Part shown: piece after piece, positions 6,225-12,372 of the stretch | Numbering within the stretch: the stretch's first letter is position 1 | How the letters are laid out: each line of letters opens with the position of its first letter | Origin: Clostridia bacterium | GTDB taxonomy: Bacteria > Bacillota > Clostridia > Christensenellales > Borkfalkiaceae | Assembly: GCA_900767815.1 (NCBI GenBank) | Contig: CAAGAM010000036.1 | Location: forward strand, 1-12,439 | Direction of reading: 5' to 3' | Length of the DNA: 12,439 bases | Program-made: the position numbers and the translations under genes | Notes under the pieces: generated by a model | What the model saw: only the letters and a program-made list of their open reading frames with translations | The model's database searches: none | Told to the model about the DNA's origin: nothing

Positions 6225-7670
6225 TTAAACGTTCTCGCCGCGGCGAACTTTGTCGAGCATATCCGTTTTCAAAGCGTAAAGCTCGTCGGAAAGGTCAACC
6301 TTATAAACATGCGGCTGGTCGAGACGTTTGTATTCCTCCCAGAACGAATCCATTTCCTTAGCGGCATACGCCCTGATATCTTTAAGCTTCGGCAAATCGT
6401 AAACGAGCTTGCCGCCCTTTATTATCGCAACGGGTAGTTCTCTCGCCGTGTAATTTTCAAACGTGATTTTCTTCCAGCGTTCGATGGGATGATATAAGGT
6501 GAGAGGCTTCGAAAAATCGATTTTTTCGCCGCGAAGCGCGATGAGGTCGGCTTCGGCTTTGCCCGTCGCGTTGTCGTAAATCCTGTAAAACGTCTTGAAA
6601 CCGGGGTTTGTAATCTTTTCGGTGTTATCCGAAACTTTGATTTTCGGAATTATTCTGCCCTCTTCTTCCACGCCCGAAAGCTTATAAACTCCGCCGAGCG
6701 ACGGCATATCTTCGCTCGTTATGAGCTTGGTGCCTATGCCCCAGCTGTTGATTTTCGCGCCCTGAAGCTTAAGGCTCTGAACGAGTTTTTCGTCCAAGTC
6801 TCCCGAAGCGCAGATAATCGTATCGGGATAACCCGCGTCGTCGAGCATTTTTCTCGCCTGCTTTGTAAGATATGCGAGGTCGCCCGAGTCTATCCTTATG
6901 CCGAGCGGCTTTTTACCTTTGGCTTTAAGCTCGTCGAAAACCTTTATCGCGTTCGGGATTCCGCTTTTAAGCGTGTCGTAGGTGTCCACTAAAAGTAAAG
7001 CCGCGTCGGGATAAATTTCGGCGTAAGCTCTGAAAGCTTCAAGCTCGCTCGGGAAATTCATAACCCAGCTGTGCGCGTGTGTTCCCGAAACGGGTACGTC
7101 GAACATTTTGCCCGCCAAAACGTTCGAGGTGGAATTGCATCCGCCGATAATCGCCGCTCTCGCGCCGTAAATGCCCGCGTCCGGCCCTTGCGCGCGGCGA
7201 AGCCCGAATTCCATAACGTTATCGCCCTGCGCCGCACGGCAAACTTTTGCCGACTTCGTGGCGATAAGCGTCTGGTGATTTATCATGTTCAGAATTGCCG
7301 TTTCGATGAGCTGAGCCTCGATAACGGGGGCTTTGACGGTGAGAATAGGCTCCCCCGGGAAAACCATCGTCCCTTCGGGAACGGAATAAATATCGCCCGA
7401 GAATTTAAGGTTTTTAAGATAATTCAAAAAACCCTCGTCGAAGACGTTAAGTTTTTTGAGGTATGCGATTTCCTCTTCGCCGAAATTAAGCCCGAGAACG
7501 TAATCGACGACCTGTTCAAGCCCCGCCGCGAGCGAATAAGTTATAAGCTCTTTTCTGCGGAAGAAAACGTCGAACACGGCAACTTCGTCCGTCATGCCTT
7601 TTAAGTAATACCCGTTCATCATCGTGAGTTCGTATAAATCGGTGAGAAGGGTGAGATTTCTTTTTTCCAT
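6225..7670 (-). CDS. pncB: Nicotinate phosphoribosyltransferase
   Basis: 481 residues, full length for the Gram-positive type enzyme of the Preiss-Handler pathway. It joins nicotinate and PRPP, with ATP, to make nicotinate mononucleotide for NAD. Visible family features are the N-terminal TDLYELTMMNGYY (10-22), the block EFGLRRAQGPDAG (154-166), GTHAHSWVM (197-204) containing the expected catalytic/phosphorylated histidine, LVDTYDTLKSGIPNAI (227-242), GIRIDSGDL (257-265), ICASGDLDE (286-294) and GIGTKLITS (311-319). It is cytosolic. An AAGGA ribosome site (7684-7680) lies 9 nt before the ATG. Gaps of 20 nt upstream and 14 nt downstream place it firmly within the lipoprotein-maturation operon. 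This is an unusual metabolic guest between lgt and lspA and may simply be a housekeeping grouping. Confidence 0.95.
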   Translation of the reverse strand: MEKRNLTLLTDLYELTMMNGYYLKGMTDEVAVFDVFFRRKELITYSLAAGLEQVVDYVLGLNFGEEEIAYLKKLNVFDEGFLNYLKNLKFSGDIYSVPEGTMVFPGEPILTVKAPVIEAQLIETAILNMINHQTLIATKSAKVCRAAQGDNVMEFGLRRAQGPDAGIYGARAAIIGGCNSTSNVLAGKMFDVPVSGTHAHSWVMNFPSELEAFRAYAEIYPDAALLLVDTYDTLKSGIPNAIKVFDELKAKGKKPLGIRIDSGDLAYLTKQARKMLDDAGYPDTIICASGDLDEKLVQSLKLQGAKINSWGIGTKLITSEDMPSLGGVYKLSGVEEEGRIIPKIKVSDNTEKITNPGFKTFYRIYDNATGKAEADLIALRGEKIDFSKPLTLYHPIERWKKITFENYTARELPVAIIKGGKLVYDLPKLKDIRAYAAKEMDSFWEEYKRLDQPHVYKVDLSDELYALKTDMLDKVRRGENV

Positions 7671-7690
7671 TGGTCCGAATCCTTACAAAA

Positions 7691-8188
7691 TTAGTCTTTT
7701 TTGTTTAAAATATCGTCCGAGGGATGTTTGAATTCGGGAACGGGAGCGTCTTTTTTCTCCTCTTCTTCCTTCGCCTTTGCCTCGGCTTTTTGCTCGTTAA
7801 ACGACTTATAGCCCGCTTTTTCGTCTGTTCTCTCGACAATTAAGCTCTTGGATTTCAAAAGCAAAAGAATAACGAAACCCAAAAGCGCGAGCGCGATATC
7901 TATAAACACTATTCCGTACCATTTAAGTTTAACCGCGACGAGCAGAAGGGTTATTCCCACGATTATGAGGATATACCCCGTAGCCATTTCGTATCCGCCC
8001 TTAATCGTAAGCCCGTAAACGAAAAACACAAGCCCCAGCCCTGCGGATAATATCATGAATCCGAGCAGGAACCCGTTTATTTCGAATACGCCCGTAAGCG
8101 CGAGAATGAAGCCTACGGCGGAAAGGATTACCATAACGGCAGCGGCAATCAGACCCCATACCAATTTGTTTGTCTTTTTATCGTTCAT
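7691..8188 (-). CDS. Four-helix membrane protein, unknown function, 165 aa
   Basis: Not recognised beyond its topology. Four hydrophobic helices are predicted at about 9-32, 37-61, 67-86 and 91-112. The short basic N-terminus (MNDKKTNK) should be cytoplasmic, so the tail is too. The last 50 residues are charged and low in complexity (KAEAKAKEEEEKK), ending HPSDDILNKKD. The gene begins inside the end of lgt (11-nt overlap) with AAGGAG at 8204-8199, so translation is coupled to lgt. The position between lgt and pncB suggests a membrane role, perhaps alongside lipoprotein processing, but that rests on context alone. The charged tail resembles those added to Lgt and LspA in the same operon. Confidence 0.85.
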   Translation of the reverse strand: MNDKKTNKLVWGLIAAAVMVILSAVGFILALTGVFEINGFLLGFMILSAGLGLVFFVYGLTIKGGYEMATGYILIIVGITLLLVAVKLKWYGIVFIDIALALLGFVILLLLKSKSLIVERTDEKAGYKSFNEQKAEAKAKEEEEKKDAPVPEFKHPSDDILNKKD

Positions 8189-9221
8189 TGTCTTTAGTCT
8201 CCTTTTGGTTTTTATTTTCGTTTTCTTTTATATCTTCGCGTAAGTTGCCTATATTTTCGCTGTTCGCGTTATCGGCTTCTCCGCGTGTTTCCGTGTTTTT
8301 CGGCTCGGCTTTATCCGCCGCTTTTTCTTTTTTCCATACGGAAATCTTATCGATAAACTTATCGACGAACGCGATTTTTACAACTCCGTTTCTCCGCATC
8401 GTATCGATTATCAGAATAATTCCCGCTATCACAAGCAAAATCGATATAATGGTCATTGCGGGAACGGATGTGTCTTTTCCGAACCACGGGAGATTGTAAT
8501 CGGACGTTCTGAACGGCTCTAAAACGCCTCTTATCACGCCGTAACCGATAAAATATCCGCCCGTCGCGTATCCGTAAGCTTTATTTTTGCTCTTCCACAA
8601 GAAAATATACAACCCGATGAACAACAGCAAATTAAGCGTACCTTCATAGAAGAAGAGCGCCTGATACCATTTGTAACTATTCGCCGTGCCTATCTGCACG
8701 CCTGCGGGGAAAAACTGCCATGAAGGATTGGTTATTTCGCGGCCGTAAACTTCCTGATTGAAGAAATTGCCCCATCTTCCCAGAACCTGCCCGAGCGGAA
8801 CGACGGCGGCGGCAAGATCGAAAACCTTTATGACCTTGATTTTTTTAATCTTGCAAACGACGGCAATCGCAATCGCGCCCGCTAAAAGTCCGCCGTAAAT
8901 GGCAAGTCCGCCCTGGCGGATATCGATAATCGCGAGGAAGGGATTTTCGGCGTTTATAAAGGTTTTTATGTCGAAAAGAACATACCACAGTCTTGCACCG
9001 ACGATAGCGCTCGGAACCACCGCAATCATGATATCGAGAATAAGCTCGGGGTTTTCGCCCTTTCTTTTAAACATCGGCGCGGCGAGAAGACAACACAAAA
9101 TCATGCCCGTCACGATGCATATAGCATAAAAATAAATCGAGAAACTGCCGATAGAAATATGATTGGTATAAAATTTACCGTTAAAAATAAATCCGTCGGT
9201 ATTAAGTAAATTTTCTGTCAT
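8178..9221 (-). CDS. lgt: Prolipoprotein diacylglyceryl transferase with extended C-terminus
   Basis: This membrane enzyme moves diacylglycerol from phosphatidylglycerol to the lipobox cysteine of prolipoproteins, the first maturation step. Hallmarks seen are IGSFSIYFYAIC (24-35), VGARLWYVLFD (74-84), GGLAIYGGLLAG (104-115), the Lgt signature GRWGNFFNQEVYG (148-160), YEGTLNLLLF (192-201) and GVIRGVLEPFR (228-238). Seven membrane helices are expected. The family is mostly 250-290 residues; here 347, because a charged tail follows the last helix from about residue 283 (for example KEKAADKAEPKNTETRGEAD). A ribosome site AAAAGG (9234-9229) sits 7 nt before the ATG. It is the first gene of the operon, preceded by a strong promoter and a leader of about 110 nt. 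Two lipoprotein genes that are substrates of this pathway lie just upstream. Confidence 0.95.
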   Translation of the reverse strand: MTENLLNTDGFIFNGKFYTNHISIGSFSIYFYAICIVTGMILCCLLAAPMFKRKGENPELILDIMIAVVPSAIVGARLWYVLFDIKTFINAENPFLAIIDIRQGGLAIYGGLLAGAIAIAVVCKIKKIKVIKVFDLAAAVVPLGQVLGRWGNFFNQEVYGREITNPSWQFFPAGVQIGTANSYKWYQALFFYEGTLNLLLFIGLYIFLWKSKNKAYGYATGGYFIGYGVIRGVLEPFRTSDYNLPWFGKDTSVPAMTIISILLVIAGIILIIDTMRRNGVVKIAFVDKFIDKISVWKKEKAADKAEPKNTETRGEADNANSENIGNLREDIKENENKNQKETKDNER

Positions 9222-9236
9222 TTTATTACCTTTTCG

Positions 9237-9301
9237 GGCGATTTGTTCCGACAGCGAAATATCTGCTCATAGAAGTCCGCTTAAACTCCCGGAAAATCAC
9301 C
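9237..9301 (-). promoter_or_regulatory. Possible structured leader RNA of lgt
   Basis: In the minus-strand transcript, GGUGAUUU (9301-9294) can pair with AAAUCGCC (9244-9237), 8 bp with one G-U pair. Further in, UCCG pairs with CGGA and AGCG with CGCU, leaving an apical loop of about 21 nt. The element ends three bases before the AAAAGG ribosome site. It does not match a riboswitch I know. The fold was found by eye, so confidence is limited. Confidence 0.35.
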
Positions 9302-9340
9302 TATACTAATAATAATGGTTATACTTATAGTATTATACTC

Positions 9341-9369
9341 ATTATACAATAAAACGCTTCAACATGCAA
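9341..9369 (-). promoter_or_regulatory. Promoter of the lgt-rluD operon
   Basis: On the minus strand, -35 TTGCAT (9369-9364) and -10 TATAAT (9346-9341) are separated by exactly 17 bp, close to sigma-A consensus. Transcription should start near 9334, giving about 112 nt of leader before lgt. A further TATAAT-like hexamer lies just downstream. Confidence 0.75.
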
Positions 9370-9650
9370 TCGTTTTTACAAACTTTCGCATAAATTCAAT
9401 CATATCGCGCCCCACGACGTCTATACCCCCCTGCAAAAAAATTTAACCCGGCCCCAAAAACTATCATTTCCGCCAAAAAACTATAATCTCAACAAAAAAA
9501 ACCGCCGCCCTCAGACATCAAACCGAACCCTCACCCGATTCAGCTTGTATCTGCCAAGCGACAGTTTTAAAGTTTTTATTTTTTCCCGTTATATGCAAAC
9601 ATTCATTGTTTTTCTGTATTAAATAACTGTAATGTACAAAAACACTCTTC
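9370..9650. other. Intergenic stretch, G-poor on the plus strand, no gene seen
   Basis: No gene or RNA family is recognised. From 9421 to 9540 I count about 9 G against 44 C on the plus strand, so the minus strand is G- and T-rich with runs of 3-6 G. Two imperfect copies of a unit CCAAAAA(A)CTAT(C/A)AT lie at about 9453-9487, spaced about 22 nt. The remainder, 9541-9650, is AT-rich with no clear terminator for the lipoprotein genes. Confidence 0.5.
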
Positions 9651-10097
9651 TTATATTACTGTAATATATAAGCGAACGACCCTAAAATTCCATAAATCAG
9701 ATGTTGAATCAGCGTAAACACGATAATAATATTCTCCTCGTTCACAAATAAATTTAGGGTCTTCTTCATAATACATTTGTCCAATTTTTCCATAATCCGC
9801 ATGAAAAACATTTGCCCCGCTGGTATTTGGCGCAAACCATTCCTTGCTCCAGCGGGGGTGTTTCGGGAGATTCCAGGAATCTATCCAGAACCGCATTTCT
9901 TCTCCTGTGTATTTGAACTCATACCTAAGCACATCGATATCGGGTGTAAATATCCATGTGCTTCCATAGTTGTTAGCTATTTTTATGCTTACGTCGTATT
10001 TTTTCTCTTTGCCACACCCGACAAAGCTAAAACACATGCAAAATATAAGAATTGCCGTCGCCGCAACGCAGCAGATTTGTTTAATAATTTTTTTCAT
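9651..10097 (-). CDS. Predicted lipoprotein, copy A of a tandem pair, 148 aa
   Basis: The start at 10097 is chosen because AAGGG (10111-10107) lies just upstream and the product then opens with a lipoprotein signal peptide: MKKIIKQICC, a hydrophobic core, and SFVGC with C28 as the expected lipidated cysteine. The phenylalanine at -3 of the lipobox is unusual but tolerable. The longer frame from 10136 lacks this logic. The mature part is aromatic-rich (YGSTWIF, MRFWIDSWNLP, RWSKEWFAP) and looks like a small beta domain; the family is not recognised. Residues 33-99 match copy B with one replacement (K62 against E). Residues 100-118 are unrelated, and the end, beginning ERGEY and containing ADSTS, is similar again. 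It should be anchored outside the membrane by Lgt and LspA, encoded next door. It is likely cotranscribed with copy B. Confidence 0.85.
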   Translation of the reverse strand: MKKIIKQICCVAATAILIFCMCFSFVGCGKEKKYDVSIKIANNYGSTWIFTPDIDVLRYEFKYTGEEMRFWIDSWNLPKHPRWSKEWFAPNTSGANVFHADYGKIGQMYYEEDPKFICERGEYYYRVYADSTSDLWNFRVVRLYITVI

Positions 10098-10145
10098 AAT
10101 TAAATTCCCTTTTGTTAAATTTTTAAAAATCACCACTATATTATG

Positions 10146-10598
10146 TTATATTACATTTATATAGAGATCAACAAATCTAGCATTCCATATATTTGAAGTG
10201 CTATCCGCTTCAATAGTTATAATGTATTCGCCACGTTCTTTCACAGCTCCTTTAGATTCTTCATTTTTTCCTCCCGGCGGGCAATATAACATACTTTTAT
10301 GAAATACGTTTGCCCCGCTGGTATTTGGCGCAAACCATTCCTTGCTCCAGCGGGGGTGTTTCGGAAGATTCCAGGAATCTATCCAGAAGCGCATTTCTTC
10401 TCCCGTATATTCGAACTCATACCTAAGCACATCGATATCGGGTGTAAATATCCACGTGCTTCCATAGTTGTTAGCTATCTTTATGCTTACGTCGTATTTT
10501 TTCTCTTTATCGTCACACCCGACAAAGCTAAAACACATGCAAAACATAAGAATTGCCGTTCCTGCAATACAACCAATCCGTTTAATCAGTTTTTTCAT
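10146..10598 (-). CDS. Predicted lipoprotein, copy B of a tandem pair, 150 aa
   Basis: This is the promoter-proximal copy. AAGGAG (10608-10603) precedes the ATG by 4 nt. The signal peptide is MKKLIKRIGCIAGTAILMFC followed by MCFSFVGC, with C28 the likely lipidated cysteine. The mature region has the same core as copy A (KYDVSIKIANNYGSTW, then FTPDIDVLRYEF, FWIDSWNLPKHPRW, WFAPNTSGANVFH), ending at about residue 100. It then has its own cassette (KSMLYCPPGGKNEESKGAVK, 101-120) and the shared end from ERGEY. The cassette carries an extra cysteine absent from copy A. Function is unknown; a surface-exposed binding domain is the natural guess for an aromatic-rich lipoprotein of this size. The 48-nt gap to copy A has no clear promoter. 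Confidence 0.85.
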   Translation of the reverse strand: MKKLIKRIGCIAGTAILMFCMCFSFVGCDDKEKKYDVSIKIANNYGSTWIFTPDIDVLRYEFEYTGEEMRFWIDSWNLPKHPRWSKEWFAPNTSGANVFHKSMLYCPPGGKNEESKGAVKERGEYIITIEADSTSNIWNARFVDLYINVI

Positions 10599-10654
10599 AA
10601 AACTCCTTTATTTATTTTCGGTTCACAACAAATACATTGTCTCGTTTCGATGTT

Positions 10655-10692
10655 ATTATATCATCGACCCAAACATACTGTCAATATGTTTG
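10655..10692 (-). promoter_or_regulatory. Promoter of the lipoprotein pair with a dyad over the -35
   Basis: The minus strand has -35 TTGACA (10684-10679), 18 bp, then -10 TATAAT (10660-10655), also preceded by TG as TGATATAAT. The -35 lies within the 7-nt centre of an 8-bp inverted repeat, CAAACATA at 10670-10677 and its complement at 10685-10692. The dyad is placed like a repressor operator. Transcription should start near 10648, about 50 nt before copy B. Confidence 0.75.
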
Positions 10693-10739
10693 TAAAAATT
10701 TTACATTGTTTTTTAGCCGCAAATATATAAAAATAGCGA

Positions 10740-10769
10740 GCGGAATTCGGAAAATTTTCCGAATTCCGC
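10740..10769 (-). terminator. Palindromic terminator of the HAD phosphatase gene
   Basis: A perfect 30-bp palindrome with half-site GCGGAATTCGGAAAA lies about 100 nt after the HAD gene stop. On the minus strand it is followed by TCGCTATTTTTATATATTT, so it fits a terminator in that direction. It separates the HAD gene from the lipoprotein promoter. Confidence 0.65.
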
Positions 10770-10817
10770 CCCTATCAACGTATTATTTTAAGCGGATATA
10801 CTTTATTATATATAACT

Positions 10818-10844
10818 GCGCAAAATGTATAACAGCGCAAAATG
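10818..10844. repeat. Direct repeat GCGCAAAATG, two copies
   Basis: GCGCAAAATG occurs at 10818-10827 and 10835-10844, 17 bp apart. A third copy in inverted orientation is at 11745-11754, beyond the other end of the HAD gene. Purpose unknown. Confidence 0.5.
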
Positions 10845-10870
10845 ATTATATACAATAGCGAAAAATACAA

Positions 10871-11656
10871 TTATTTTAAAAGCCCTAACGCGTAAACGGC
10901 TTCGCAAACGCCGTCTATATCCGATTTCGTGACGTATTTCGCAAGTTTTTTGACGCTTTCGGGCGCGTGCGCTATCGCAACGCCGAAATTAACGGCTTTA
11001 AACATGGCAAGATCGTTCTCGCTGTCGCCGAAACAATAGGTGTTTTTAAGCGGAATTCCGAGATAATCGCAAACCTTTTTTATCATTTCGTCCTTGCCGT
11101 GACCTTTGTTCATACACTCGATATAATGATCGAGGTCGACGACGAAAAACTGCTCTTTAAGGTATTTGACGACGTCTTCGTCAATAGGCACAAATCCGCC
11201 TTTGCCGTCGTCAAACTTAATGGTCGAAAATTTCGAAAGAGGATATTCCTTTACGTTACGAAGGAAGTTCATATCGTCCTTTTCCTCGCCCAGATACTTT
11301 GGGAGCGTGCCGCGATACTTATAAAATCCGTTCACGCCCTCGAAAACCGTTTGCCGCAGGTATTTTTCGGGCATGTTAAGTAAATAATCTATCTGTTCGC
11401 GGGAAAAATCTTTGCGGTAAATCTCCTTGCCGAAAACTTCCGCCGTACAACCGCCGAAAGTGAGCGCGTCGAAAGGAATGTCTTTTATAAGCGAAAAATC
11501 GGTGTTTCCGCGGCTCCTCCCCGAAGCGTAGACGAGAATATATCCCGCGTTGTGCAATTTTTTAAGCGTTTCGATCGTTTTTTCGCCGTATTTCCCGAAC
11601 CAGAGAGTTCCGTCGAAATCGAAAAACAATGCCTTTTTATCTTTAAATTCGTTCAT
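10871..11656 (-). CDS. Cof-type HAD-IIB family phosphatase
   Basis: 261 residues with all four HAD motifs: FFDFDGTLWF (11-20, D13 nucleophile and D15), YASGRSRG (43-50, S45), GHGKDEM (185-191, K188) and CFGDSENDLAMF (208-219, D211 and D215). The large cap between motifs II and III is of the C2/IIB type. Members dephosphorylate sugar phosphates, pyridoxal phosphate or flavin precursors; which one cannot be read here. The frame is open to an ATG at 11761, but the start at 11656 is preferred because the protein then begins just before motif I. It also follows a strong promoter (TTGACA-17-TATTAT) that would be inside the longer version. There is no clear Shine-Dalgarno, and the leader would be only about 3-4 nt. 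It is divergent from hsp20. Confidence 0.9.
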   Translation of the reverse strand: MNEFKDKKALFFDFDGTLWFGKYGEKTIETLKKLHNAGYILVYASGRSRGNTDFSLIKDIPFDALTFGGCTAEVFGKEIYRKDFSREQIDYLLNMPEKYLRQTVFEGVNGFYKYRGTLPKYLGEEKDDMNFLRNVKEYPLSKFSTIKFDDGKGGFVPIDEDVVKYLKEQFFVVDLDHYIECMNKGHGKDEMIKKVCDYLGIPLKNTYCFGDSENDLAMFKAVNFGVAIAHAPESVKKLAKYVTKSDIDGVCEAVYALGLLK

Positions 11657-11665
11657 AGCTTCTAC

Positions 11666-11694
11666 ATAATATATTTTTTCGCCGCGCATGTCAA
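11666..11694 (-). promoter_or_regulatory. Promoter of the HAD phosphatase gene
   Basis: On the minus strand, TTGACA (11694-11689) and TATTAT (11671-11666) are 17 bp apart, close to sigma-A consensus. The predicted start, near 11660-11659, is only about 3-4 nt before the ATG at 11656. Confidence 0.7.
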
Positions 11695-11810
11695 CAAATT
11701 TGCCGCAGATGTCGGCACATTTGCCCCGCCGCCTCGATTTTGAACATTTTGCGCTTAACATTATATAATTGCCGTCCCAAAAGTTTCACAAAATCTTAAC
11801 AGAAAAGGTA

Positions 11811-11839
11811 TTGACAAACGAAAAGAACGGTGTTATAAT
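11811..11839 (+). promoter_or_regulatory. Promoter of hsp20
   Basis: Perfect sigma-A consensus: TTGACA at 11811-11816, 17 bp, TATAAT at 11834-11839, with an extended TG (TGTTATAAT). Transcription should start near 11846, inside the CIRCE-like operator. Confidence 0.9.
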
Positions 11840-11840
11840 A

Positions 11841-11867
11841 TTGGCAGTCAAGGGGTTAGAGTGCTAA
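11841..11867 (+). promoter_or_regulatory. CIRCE-like HrcA operator
   Basis: TTGGCAGTC, nine bases, then GAGTGCTAA. The right arm matches the CIRCE consensus exactly and the left arm matches TTAGCACTC in 7 of 9 positions, with the canonical 9-bp spacer. It lies over the predicted transcription start, where HrcA would repress. A second exact GAGTGCTAA is at 11882-11890, 23 bp downstream, without a recognisable left arm. Confidence 0.8.
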
Positions 11868-11946
11868 CAGATAATAACTGTGAGTGCTAACCGCGAGACA
11901 AAAAAAAGTGCATATAAAAGAATACATATATAAGGAGATAAATATT

Positions 11947-12372
11947 ATGAGAAACTATTTAGTAAAAAGAAACAATGAAGGTAATGATTTGGACTTTTTG
12001 GACGACGCGTTCAACAGCTTCTTCAAACCGATGTTTTATGAAGAGAAATTCAACACTATGAAAACGGATATAAAGGAAACCGAAACGGGCTACGTTATGG
12101 ATATCGAAGTTCCCGGGTTCGACAAAAAGGACGTAAACATTTCTTTGAAAGACGGATATCTTACGATAACCGCCGAGAAAAAGGAATCGGAAGAAGACAA
12201 GAAGCATAACTACTTGAGAAAAGAACGTTCCACTTCTTTATCAAGAAGTTATTACGTCGGCGACGTTGCAAAAGAATCCGTCAAAGCTAAATACGACAAC
12301 GGTGTTCTGACGATCGAAATCCCCAAAGAAGAGCCTAAAAAAGAACTCACCCACAACATCGAAATCGAATAA
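11947..12372 (+). CDS. hsp20: Small heat-shock protein (Hsp20 / alpha-crystallin family)
   Basis: 141 residues, the usual length for bacterial Hsp20. These ATP-independent chaperones form oligomers that hold unfolding proteins in the cytosol. A variable N-terminal arm (1-38, LDDAFNSFFKPMF) precedes the alpha-crystallin domain (about 39-128), with TGYVMDIEVPGFDKKDVNIS starting at 47, then DGYLTITAEKK (69-79), RSYYVGDVAKESVKAKYDNG (100-119) and the signature GVLTIEIPK (119-127). The C-terminal tail carries the I-x-I motif (IEI, 138-140) used for oligomer contacts. The start is set by AAGGAG at 11932-11937, nine bases before the ATG; the in-frame ATG at 11884 lies within the operator region. The gene is heat-shock controlled through the CIRCE-like element. 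It is the only plus-strand gene in the window. Confidence 0.95.
   Translation: MRNYLVKRNNEGNDLDFLDDAFNSFFKPMFYEEKFNTMKTDIKETETGYVMDIEVPGFDKKDVNISLKDGYLTITAEKKESEEDKKHNYLRKERSTSLSRSYYVGDVAKESVKAKYDNGVLTIEIPKEEPKKELTHNIEIE

Larger units (their letters stand above)
9651..10598 (-). repeat. Tandem gene duplication (lipoprotein copies A and B)
   Basis: The block 9811-10058 recurs at 10309-10559, offset 498-501 bases with one codon inserted in copy B. In the segment coding for residues 33-99 of copy A I count seven base differences, six silent and one replacing an amino acid. Similarity falls off in the cassette (about 9744-9800 against 10239-10300), then returns near the gene ends. Confidence 0.85.

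Noticed and set aside
7071..7604. Plus-strand open frame of 177 codons
   Set aside because: It lies entirely antisense to the nicotinate phosphoribosyltransferase gene, has no ribosome site and gives an arginine-rich product typical of a shadow frame.
9409..9455. Possible G-quadruplex on the minus strand
   Set aside because: Four G runs are present, but the loops of 12 and 15 nt are too long for a canonical quadruplex.
9511..9588. 25-codon open run on the minus strand reading KLSLGRYKLNRVRVRFDV
   Set aside because: It has no start codon or ribosome site and is too short to separate from chance; possibly a gene relic but not supportable.
10098..10136. Upstream ATG for lipoprotein copy A
   Set aside because: It would put 13 polar residues before the signal peptide; the inner ATG has a ribosome site and matches the start of copy B.
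11657..11761. Longer N-terminus for the HAD phosphatase
   Set aside because: The extra 35 codons contain the strong promoter, are cysteine/arginine rich and have no ribosome site. The family starts just before motif I.
11884..11946. Upstream ATG for hsp20
   Set aside because: It falls within the extra CIRCE half-site region and lacks a ribosome site; AAGGAG at 11932-11937 fixes the start at 11947.
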